From assembly GCF_905372745.1 (NCBI RefSeq), contig NZ_CAJPQR010000019.1, positions 1-36,420 on the forward strand: DNA of 36,420 nucleotides, in the 5' to 3' direction. The DNA is from an uncultured Campylobacter sp. (GTDB taxonomy: Bacteria > Campylobacterota > Campylobacteria > Campylobacterales > Campylobacteraceae). Position numbers and translations under genes: made by a program. Below are positions 29,707 to 36,420 of this stretch, in pieces; the first letter of the stretch is position 1, and each line of letters opens with the position of its first letter. Under the pieces are notes generated by a model. It was not told the DNA's origin, searched no databases, and was given only the letters and a program-made list of their open reading frames with translations.

Positions 29707-30826
29707 CGATAAATTTCCTATAAATTTCTATATATTTCCTAGCGACCGCTCGCTCGTCAAACTCGCGCACCGCAAGCTCCCGCCCGTTTCGCCCCATCTG
29801 TGCGGCCAAATTTTCGTCGTTTAGTAAAATTTCTATCTTTGCGGCTAGATCGGCCGAGTTTTTCGCCTCGCACAGCAGGCCGTTAAAGCCGTTCGTTACG
29901 GCCTCGTTGCAGCCCGCTACGTCGCTAGCAACGACCGGCCTACCCATACTCATCGCCTCTAAAACCGTGCGCGGAAAGCCCTCTTTGTAGCTTGGAAGCG
30001 CAAGCAGATAGCTAGCCTTTAAAAGCCCCGGCACATCGTCTCTAGCGCCCAGATACCGCACGGCGCCGCCCTTTAAAAACTTCGCGTCGGCTGTGCTTTT
30101 GTTTCCTTCAAAGCCTTCGCCCGCAAATACAAACGCGCAGTCCTCGCGCCCGCGCAAAAGCTCGGCCGCCTCGTAAAACTCGCGCACGCCCTTGTGCCAC
30201 ATCGCGCGCGCTATCATCAGTACGATCTTTTTGCCGCGCAGATCCTCGCCCAAATTTGCGGCCGGTACGCTGCTTTCGTCAAATTTGAGCGTATTCACGC
30301 CCACGCTTTTTATCTTAAAAATTTTCTCCTCGGCAATCAGCCCGCGAGCTAGAAAATACGCGGGATCGGCCTCATTTACGAACACGCAGCCGTCGCTCAT
30401 TTTTAGCGCTTTTTTATAAAGCGTCTCGATCGCGGCGCGCACCAGACGGGTTTTTAGATCGTTATCGATATAAAAGCTGCCCAGCCCTTCAACCAAATTT
30501 ATCACGCGCTTTATGCCAGCTTTTTTAGCCGCAAAGGTGCCGAACACGTTTGACTTGTGCGACGAGGTTTGCAGTAGGTCTAAATTTAGCCCGCGCAAAA
30601 TATCGGCTAGCTTTTTTGAGTTTTCAAGCACGGTTAGGGGATTTAGGCTCGCGCGGTCAAGCTCGTAGGTTACGCAGTTAAACTCGCTTTTTAGCCTATC
30701 CGTGTAGTCGCCCTTTGGAGCGATAGCAAAAACCTCGTGCCCGAGCCGCTTTAGCTCGCGCATGATCGGCGCGCGGAAAAAGTAGATGCTCATATCGGCG
30801 TGACTCAAAAATCCAAATTTAGCCAT
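29699..30826 (-). CDS. pglA: alpha-1,3-N-acetylgalactosaminyltransferase
   Basis: PglA adds the first HexNAc (GalNAc in C. jejuni) to lipid-linked diNAcBac. The 375-residue GT4 protein begins MAKFGFLSHADMSIYFFRAP, close to the C. jejuni protein. It has two Rossmann halves, a GAGEGF-like nucleotide region (VFAGEGFEGN) and the EX7E motif EGFPRTVLEAMSMGRPVVA. The exact donor sugar may differ, because non-thermophilic species vary their glycan. It lies 30 bases after pglB. Confidence 0.92.
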   Translation of the reverse strand: MAKFGFLSHADMSIYFFRAPIMRELKRLGHEVFAIAPKGDYTDRLKSEFNCVTYELDRASLNPLTVLENSKKLADILRGLNLDLLQTSSHKSNVFGTFAAKKAGIKRVINLVEGLGSFYIDNDLKTRLVRAAIETLYKKALKMSDGCVFVNEADPAYFLARGLIAEEKIFKIKSVGVNTLKFDESSVPAANLGEDLRGKKIVLMIARAMWHKGVREFYEAAELLRGREDCAFVFAGEGFEGNKSTADAKFLKGGAVRYLGARDDVPGLLKASYLLALPSYKEGFPRTVLEAMSMGRPVVASDVAGCNEAVTNGFNGLLCEAKNSADLAAKIEILLNDENLAAQMGRNGRELAVREFDERAVARKYIEIYRKFIDV

Positions 30827-30856
30827 TTTTAAAAATATCCTTTAAATTTTGCGCCC

Positions 30857-33214
30857 TCATCTTAGCAACCTATAAATTTTAACCGCGCCGTTTAAAACGA
30901 CCGGCTCAAATAGCTCTTTGTCGTAGTTTTCGAGCACGAAAAGCTGTATGTAGGCCGAGTTTAGCACCGCTTCGTCAAGCACCAAAAACCGCCTGTAATC
31001 CTTCATAAAAATAAGATAAATTTTACCGTCCGCGTTCATCTCGTGCTTTTTGACGACCAGTTTATCTTTCTCGTCGTAGCTTGTTTCAAAGTACGTATTT
31101 ACGGGTATTTCGCGCTCGCCGATATAGACTTTAGATGCGTCGCCCGATACGCTAAAACCTCCGCCGATATTTATCGTATCCTCGTCTATGGAGTAAGGTT
31201 TGCCCGGATAAAATATCGCCCCGTACTCCTCGCCGCTGTTTAGATCAAGGTTTGAAAAACGCAAAACTGTGCTAAAGATATCGATCATGGAGTCCGGTAA
31301 ATAGTAGTAAATCTCGCGCGTTTTTTGCGGCGGGCGAAAATCCTTGTCGTTTAGCGAATACAAAAACGAATTTACGCTCGTGGCGTTGTAGTCCTTTATC
31401 ATCTGGTTCAAATTTAGCCCGAATCTCTCGCTAAAATTTCGCTCTGTGTACTCGACCTCTAGACGCGCCATATTTGCCGACATGCGTTGATTAGCCGCTA
31501 GCGCGAAGCTCACGGCAAAGTTATCTCTACCCAGGTGCTTGCCGCCGTCGATGAGAGTCTTGACGTCCGAGTAGTAGCGGATCGGATAGCCGTAGTCCCA
31601 CCACGCCAGCACGTAGTCCTCGCGCCCTGCTGTCTTGCGTAGTTTATCTAGACTCTCCACCTCGCTTTTGGCAAAGACCGTGCCGACTTTGTAGCCGTAA
31701 ATATGCTCAAGACACGGCATTAAAGATAGCGCGGCAATACAAAAGACGCAAATTTTTTCTAAAAGCGCGTGTTTTTTGAGCGAGTTTAGCTTGGATGTCG
31801 CAAAAAAAACCGCCCAGCAAATAATACCTACGGCGGCGCGAGACGCCAATTCCTTAGCCCTCGCCTCGTCGTCGAAATTTAACGAAAAGAATGATGATTT
31901 GTCGCCCAAAAAATCGTAATAATCCGCAATATAAACGAATAAAACCGCCGAAAATATCGCCAAGCAAACGGCGCAAAATTTATCTAAAAGTTTTCTTTTT
32001 TTGAAAAAATCCACGCAAAGAACCGCGAAATATCCAAACCCTATCGCCATAATCGGCACGGAGTAAATGGTAAATCTAAGCCCGCCTTTTAGCGCTAAAA
32101 ACCCAAGCGCCAGCATCGGAAGGGCAAGCAAAAACGAGCGAAATTTAAAACACAGCGCGGCGATACCTACAAGCGACAGAGCAAATGTCGCGATATGCCC
32201 GCTAATACGCTTGGCAAAGGCGTTTATCGAGTTAAACTCAAACGAAAAATCATCCATTTCCATTATAGTTTTATTTACGTTGTAAAAATGAAAAACGGGC
32301 TCGCTACTCTCCGAAACCCCGCGAAATACGTAAAATTTAAGCTGAAATAAAATTTGATTTAGCCCGCCGCTAAAGCCAAGTAAACCTACGGCAAGAGCTA
32401 GGCACGCGGCTACGACGCGCTTATCCCAGATCTGCGGACGAAATCTCATCGCTAGATAAAGCGCGACCGCAAGCGCGCTTTTAGCGTAAAAATCAATATA
32501 CGTAAGCGCGACTATCATCAAAATAACAGCTTCGTAATTTAGCGCGTTTTTCCTATCGAAAATCAAAGTATAGAGCAAAAATGCGCCCAGCATCGCAAAA
32601 TTTAGCGAGTATGAGCTGGGATACCACCAGTCGTTTATCAGGATAAAAATCGGGATAAAAATGAGGTCGTTTGCGCTTTTTTTCTGCGCGAGGCGTATCA
32701 TCGCCCAGACACTAAACGCAGGCAGCACGATCGTAAGCATATCGGTGTCGTAGTAGCCGGCCATCGTGCGGTTGTAGTAGCTGTTTGCGATGCTAGCTAG
32801 CAGCGCCGCCGCAAAGCCCATGCCGGGCATCTCGTACTCTTTGGCTATCAAAATCACGGGAATAACGATAAGCGAGCTAAAAAACACGCTCATATAAAGC
32901 AAAATGCTCTCAAAGCTAAAAGGTAAAATTTGATACAAAAAATACGTAAGCGTCGGCATCGAACGGCCGTAGTAGCTAAGGTCGTTTGGCTGATGAAAGC
33001 CCGCTATCATATCGCGCGCGCCCTCGGCAAAAGCGTAACCGTCGTTAGTGCTGATCATGAGCTGATCGTTCCAGAAAAAGTGCTGATATTCGCCTGCCCA
33101 ATACACCCAGTACAGCCTGCAAACCACGCTAAAAGCAAACGCCGCAAGCATCAAAAAGCAAGTCTGTTTTGAAAATTTAAATTTGCCGGGGAATTCTAAA
33201 ATTTTACTCGCCAT
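30857..33214 (-). CDS. pglB: Oligosaccharyltransferase PglB, enlarged
   Basis: PglB transfers the lipid-linked glycan to Asn in D/E-x-N-x-S/T sites in the periplasm. Starting at ATG 33214 it has 785 residues, against about 713 in C. jejuni. Conserved elements are all found: NDGYAFAEGARD (Asp58), YYDTD (154-158), the EL5 loop TIME with Glu319, GGLRFTIYS (Arg380), WWDYG at 538-542 and an MxxI motif at 643-646. The extra length lies between residues about 405 and 485: it contains FCAVCLAIFSAVLFVYIA and AVGIICWAVFF, i.e. two additional hydrophobic segments with a loop between. An even number keeps the C-terminal domain periplasmic. A GTG at 33220 is an alternative start. Confidence 0.95.
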   Translation of the reverse strand: MASKILEFPGKFKFSKQTCFLMLAAFAFSVVCRLYWVYWAGEYQHFFWNDQLMISTNDGYAFAEGARDMIAGFHQPNDLSYYGRSMPTLTYFLYQILPFSFESILLYMSVFFSSLIVIPVILIAKEYEMPGMGFAAALLASIANSYYNRTMAGYYDTDMLTIVLPAFSVWAMIRLAQKKSANDLIFIPIFILINDWWYPSSYSLNFAMLGAFLLYTLIFDRKNALNYEAVILMIVALTYIDFYAKSALAVALYLAMRFRPQIWDKRVVAACLALAVGLLGFSGGLNQILFQLKFYVFRGVSESSEPVFHFYNVNKTIMEMDDFSFEFNSINAFAKRISGHIATFALSLVGIAALCFKFRSFLLALPMLALGFLALKGGLRFTIYSVPIMAIGFGYFAVLCVDFFKKRKLLDKFCAVCLAIFSAVLFVYIADYYDFLGDKSSFFSLNFDDEARAKELASRAAVGIICWAVFFATSKLNSLKKHALLEKICVFCIAALSLMPCLEHIYGYKVGTVFAKSEVESLDKLRKTAGREDYVLAWWDYGYPIRYYSDVKTLIDGGKHLGRDNFAVSFALAANQRMSANMARLEVEYTERNFSERFGLNLNQMIKDYNATSVNSFLYSLNDKDFRPPQKTREIYYYLPDSMIDIFSTVLRFSNLDLNSGEEYGAIFYPGKPYSIDEDTINIGGGFSVSGDASKVYIGEREIPVNTYFETSYDEKDKLVVKKHEMNADGKIYLIFMKDYRRFLVLDEAVLNSAYIQLFVLENYDKELFEPVVLNGAVKIYRLLR

Positions 33215-34331
33215 TTTCACCTTCTAAATATCCTATGAGCTGCGCCGCGACGGCGTTTTTATCAAATTTTACTACGCGGCCGTACGCTTTTTTTTCATAA
33301 TCTTGCCTCAAATTTTCATCCTCAAGCGCTCGCCTCATAGCAGTCTCCATCGCTTTTTCGTCGTCAACGGGCACGAGGATGCCGTATTCATCGTCGCCCA
33401 GAAGCTCCCTAGCGCCGCTTTTATGATCGGTGGAGATGATAAATCTCTCGCAAGCAAGTGCCTCTAAAAGCACGTTTGAAAAGCCTTCAAACCTCGAAGC
33501 GCAAAGGAAACACTGCGCGTTTTTGATAAATTTAAACGGATTTTTATCCGTACCTAGCAGCTTTACGCGCTCGCTCACGCCAAGCTCGTCGATCAAATTT
33601 TGAAGCTCGCCTTGCAAAGGCCCTTTACCAAGGATCCCAAGCGTCGCGCGCTCGTCTTTTAAATTTGCGATTATTTTTATTAACATCGCTTGATTTTTAC
33701 CGCTATCAAGCCGTCCGATATTTAGAAAAAAGGGCTTAAATTTGCCCTCTAGCGGCTCATCGGCAAGAGTTTTTATCGCAGCCAAATCGACCGCGTTATA
33801 TAGCACCTTAGTTTTTGCGGCGTCGCAACCGAAATTGCGCACGAGATCATCGGCGTTTCCCTGCGCGTTAGCTAGGATAAGATCGGCTTTTGGATACAGC
33901 GCCTTAACCAAAATTCTATTGGCAAATCCGCTAAGGCCGCTTTTATAGATGACCGACGGACAGCTACGCTCGCTTATCACCATGCGTCCTTTTACTCCGG
34001 CGATCCTTGCTAAAAGCGCGATATAACAAGGCCGGTTCATTAAGACAAAATGTAGGTCGATAGCCAAATCGTCGCAAAGTTTTTTATAATTTAAGGCTAA
34101 AAACGGAAACAAAAGTCCCAATCGAAAAAGCTTTTTTACGCCGCTTTCATAAGGATCTGAGCGCTCGAGGAAGTGGACTTTTACCGCGCTTGGTATCTCG
34201 TAGGCTACGACCTCGCTCATCAAAACGAGATGAACTTCGTATTTTTCGCACAAAGCCGGGAGCAAATTTGAAACCACGCGCTCTGCGCCGCCCGGCCCCA
34301 TCGAGTAGAGAAAAACGGCTAATTTTTTCAT
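33204..34331 (-). CDS. pglJ: GalNAc transferase PglJ
   Basis: PglJ adds the second HexNAc of the N-glycan. The 375-residue GT4 protein begins MKKLAVFLYSMGPGGAERVV. It follows the C. jejuni PglJ sequence well (LNYKKLCDDLAID, LYPKADLILANAQGN, VLYNAVDL, the EX7E motif EGFSNVLLEALAC and TDHKSGARELLGDDE). I start at ATG 34331, which overlaps the pglI stop (ATGA), rather than at the in-frame ATG 34358 inside pglI. It overlaps pglB by 11 bases. Confidence 0.92.
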   Translation of the reverse strand: MKKLAVFLYSMGPGGAERVVSNLLPALCEKYEVHLVLMSEVVAYEIPSAVKVHFLERSDPYESGVKKLFRLGLLFPFLALNYKKLCDDLAIDLHFVLMNRPCYIALLARIAGVKGRMVISERSCPSVIYKSGLSGFANRILVKALYPKADLILANAQGNADDLVRNFGCDAAKTKVLYNAVDLAAIKTLADEPLEGKFKPFFLNIGRLDSGKNQAMLIKIIANLKDERATLGILGKGPLQGELQNLIDELGVSERVKLLGTDKNPFKFIKNAQCFLCASRFEGFSNVLLEALACERFIISTDHKSGARELLGDDEYGILVPVDDEKAMETAMRRALEDENLRQDYEKKAYGRVVKFDKNAVAAQLIGYLEGENGE

Positions 34332-35311
34332 TTGCCGTGCGTTTTTTTGTATATCCAAACGCGAATTTTAGTTAAAAATAAAATCATCGACTTTGGAAAC
34401 GGGCTTAAGATCAGCATCGCAAGCGCTTCTTTTGTAAATTTAAATTTGAGGCTTTTAAAAAGATATTCGTACATTTTTTTGTATTCGCCGCCAAATTTGG
34501 CATAGTACGCCGCCATTTTGTATAGGATCGCGATATGAGAGTCGTTTACGCGGAATTTAGGCTCGGCCGAATTTGAGCCGTTTGCGCTAACTTGAGCGTT
34601 TTTCTCGGCGATTTTTTGCAAAATGAGCTCCGCAGTCATCGCGTAGCCTTTCATTATGCAAAGCGGACGCTTAAACGAGTTTATCGTGACGCTGTCGCTG
34701 CGGTGAAAGCGGTAAATACGTACTGCGTCGTGCAGATAGTAAGCAGGAAGGTCAAAAAGATAGATCCAAAGCGTATTTTCACTACCGTAAAGCCCCTTTT
34801 CAAAGCGCCTCTGACCGATCGCGTCGCGGCGAAACATTATCAAAAACTCGCCCGTTATCTTGCCGTCGTAGTAGTCCTGCGGCGAAATTTCCCCGCTTTT
34901 ACTCAGTCCAAATCCCGAAAATTTCGTCGTCGGCTCGCCGTCGATCTCAAAATAACAGTTCGCCCAGACGCTAGCATACCCCTGCTCTAGCACGGCCGCC
35001 ATCTTGCTTATAGCGCCTTCTATCAGAAGATCATCGTCGTCTAAAATCACGAAAGCATCACCGCTAGCGTGATCAAAGCCGTTGTTTTTATTGCCGTTTG
35101 GGCCGCGGTCGTAAGTTTGGTTTAAGACGTATTTTACGTTGTCAAATTTAGCGACGTAACTTTGCGCAAGCTCGCGCGTACCGTCGTTCGAGTTATCGTC
35201 GCTGATTATGATCTCTTTATTTTCGTAGTCTTGAGCTAGCGCACTTTTTAGGGCGGCTTCAAAAAGCTCTTTGCGGTTGTACGTCGGGATTATTATGCTT
35301 ACTTTTAGCAT
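34328..35311 (-). CDS. pglI: Branching glucosyltransferase PglI
   Basis: PglI adds the single branching hexose (Glc in C. jejuni) to the oligosaccharide. The 327-residue GT2 enzyme begins MLKVSIIIPTYNRKELFEAAL. It has SDDNSNDGT for UDP binding, the shared GPNGNKNNG segment, and the DXD-like cluster VILDDDD. The C-terminal part (HIAILYKMAAYYAKFGGEYKK) is specific to PglI. Some non-thermophilic species put GlcNAc rather than Glc here, so the sugar is not certain. It lies one base after pglH. Confidence 0.92.
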   Translation of the reverse strand: MLKVSIIIPTYNRKELFEAALKSALAQDYENKEIIISDDNSNDGTRELAQSYVAKFDNVKYVLNQTYDRGPNGNKNNGFDHASGDAFVILDDDDLLIEGAISKMAAVLEQGYASVWANCYFEIDGEPTTKFSGFGLSKSGEISPQDYYDGKITGEFLIMFRRDAIGQRRFEKGLYGSENTLWIYLFDLPAYYLHDAVRIYRFHRSDSVTINSFKRPLCIMKGYAMTAELILQKIAEKNAQVSANGSNSAEPKFRVNDSHIAILYKMAAYYAKFGGEYKKMYEYLFKSLKFKFTKEALAMLILSPFPKSMILFLTKIRVWIYKKTHGK

Positions 35312-35312
35312 T

Positions 35313-36377
35313 TTAGTTCTTTATATTTTGCGTGATAAAATCCATCCACTTTTGATAAATTTGATCGGTTTTAAAGGCGTTTTTGCGCTCGTTGGCGTTT
35401 TTTACCAGCTCTTGCCTAAGCTCCTCGTCGCGCATTAAAAGTTCGATTTTGCTTCCGAGCGCTTTTACGTCGTCTATCGGCACCAAAAATCCGTCCTTGC
35501 CGTCCTCGATGAGCTCTTTTGCGCCGCTTGTAGCAGTCGCCACCCTAGCGCAGTTAAAAAATACGCTCTCGATTAAAACGTTTGGCAAGCCTTCGGTTTT
35601 AGAGCTTGAGACTAAAATTTTAGATCTTTCATAAAGCGAAGCTACGTCGCTCGTTTGCCCGATAAATTCGGCATCCAAATGAAGCTGCTCGTGGGCGATG
35701 AGCTCTAGTCTTTGCCTCTCTTCGCCGGCACCGGCTATCACGATTTTCCAGTTTTTTAATAGCTCTTTATCGATTAGGCTCATGGCTTTTAAAAATACGT
35801 CGCAGCCTTTAAGCGAGATTAGACGACCGACGAAAAGGATGATATTTTCCTTCGGCAAGCCCTGTTTTTTAGCTTCAAACATAGGATTATACATCACGGT
35901 TTTATTTTTTACGAAGCTGTAGTATTCGTAGTCCTCTTTTGTAAGCACCGTGAGTCCGCTAGCTAGAGGATAGAGCATACGGCGTAAAAACAGCCAGCCG
36001 CGACCTTTGAAAAAATCGGCGCTTGAATGCTCGCTGATAAAAAGCGGTTTGTTTATAAATAAATTCGACAAAATCACATTGATATTGGTGCTGTCCATCG
36101 AGGAGATAACGACATCAAATCCGCCGTTTTTGATCAAATTTCGCTGATAAAAAAACTTTTTTACGCGCCTGATTAAATTTGCAAAAAAACCCTTTTTCAC
36201 CATCGGGAAAGGCAGATCTATCAACTTTATCCTCTCGTCTAGCTCGTAAAACGGCGGTTTGGTGTCAAATTTTAAAAGCGTTACGTCGTGAAATTTCGCA
36301 AAATAGCTCGCTAGCAAGCTCATCACGCGCTCGGCGCCGCCTGCTTGCAGGGTCGAAATTATAAATAAAACCTTCAT
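35313..36377 (-). CDS. pglH: Polymerising GalNAc transferase PglH
   Basis: PglH adds the last HexNAc residues processively, three in C. jejuni. The 354-residue GT4 protein begins MKVLFIISTLQAGGAERVMSL. It has ISEHSSADFF and FLRRMLYPL as in C. jejuni PglH, GRLISLKGCDVFLKA, IAGAGEERQ and the EX7E motif EGLPNVLIES. In C. jejuni a ruler helix with basic residues counts sugars; I see a basic stretch IRRVKKFFYQR near residue 70 that could correspond. RBS GGAGAGAG precedes ATG 36377. pglK (flippase) is expected next, beyond the right edge; only 43 bases remain and show no clear coding end. Confidence 0.9.
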   Translation of the reverse strand: MKVLFIISTLQAGGAERVMSLLASYFAKFHDVTLLKFDTKPPFYELDERIKLIDLPFPMVKKGFFANLIRRVKKFFYQRNLIKNGGFDVVISSMDSTNINVILSNLFINKPLFISEHSSADFFKGRGWLFLRRMLYPLASGLTVLTKEDYEYYSFVKNKTVMYNPMFEAKKQGLPKENIILFVGRLISLKGCDVFLKAMSLIDKELLKNWKIVIAGAGEERQRLELIAHEQLHLDAEFIGQTSDVASLYERSKILVSSSKTEGLPNVLIESVFFNCARVATATSGAKELIEDGKDGFLVPIDDVKALGSKIELLMRDEELRQELVKNANERKNAFKTDQIYQKWMDFITQNIKN

Positions 36378-36420
36378 TCTCTCTCCAAATTTTAATCGAT
36401 GCGCGAAAATTTAATAAATC

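Noticed and set aside
23189..36377. Phase-variable homopolymer tracts in the glycosylation genes
   Set aside because: I looked for runs of eight or more G or C, common in Campylobacter surface loci, and saw none.
36378..36420. Possible C-terminus of pglK at the right edge
   Set aside because: Only 43 bases remain; one frame reads FIKFSRID then stop, but that is too short to assign.

Overview
The window looks like chromosomal DNA of a non-thermophilic Campylobacter with moderate GC content, of the C. rectus / C. showae kind. This rests on gene content and order: der-aroK-trpS-serS-pflB, cheY-prmA-ftsH-psd-pssA, and an N-glycosylation (pgl) cluster in nearly the same order as I recall from C. 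jejuni. It also rests on protein similarity to C. jejuni Pgl proteins from memory. The species is an inference; no database search was possible.

Layout. (1) 1-720 is the AT-rich edge of an integrated element. A tyrosine-recombinase gene runs off the left end on the minus strand, and its start faces the 3' end of a tRNA-Ser(GCU) gene (720-810). (2) 1019-1899 holds a small HhH (Cdd1-like) protein gene and a gene-free stretch with inverted repeats and a decayed CRISPR array of about four repeats and three spacers, with no cas genes. (3) 1900-6041 is a tightly packed minus-strand operon: kdsA, two paired SMR exporter genes, a CDF metal exporter, ribH, nusB, pyrF. It has a good promoter in the gap before the divergent porin gene (6130-7308). 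(4) 7490-8380 is an EamA transporter, divergent from the plus-strand run der, aroK, trpS, a CopD-like membrane protein, serS, pflB (8530-15798). (5) 16002-16700 is a secreted vWA protein. (6) 16920-23122 is the minus-strand operon cheY-prmA-ftsH-psd-pssA-leuA. Between pssA and leuA lies an 18-codon leader peptide with five consecutive leucine codons, a strong candidate leucine attenuator. (7) 23189-36377 is the pgl cluster read leftward: pglH, pglI, pglJ, pglB, pglA, pglC, pglD; then a 235-base gap with a promoter; then pglE, pglF, pglG, hisH, hisA.

How the genes work together. PglF, PglE and PglD make UDP-diNAcBac. PglC moves it to undecaprenyl phosphate. PglA, PglJ, PglH and PglI extend and branch the glycan, and PglB transfers it to protein asparagines. 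The flippase PglK is expected just beyond the right edge. The PglB here has about 75 extra residues with two additional hydrophobic segments compared with the C. jejuni protein, and PglG carries a Cache/PDC-like sensor domain. hisH and hisA follow pglG with overlapping stop and start codons, which ties histidine/purine metabolism to the glycosylation transcript.

Points most worth checking: the leucine leader peptide, the CRISPR relic, the enlarged PglB, the Cache domain in PglG, a Psd-like protein lacking the usual catalytic His and Gly-Ser cleavage site, and the integrase/tRNA-Ser junction.
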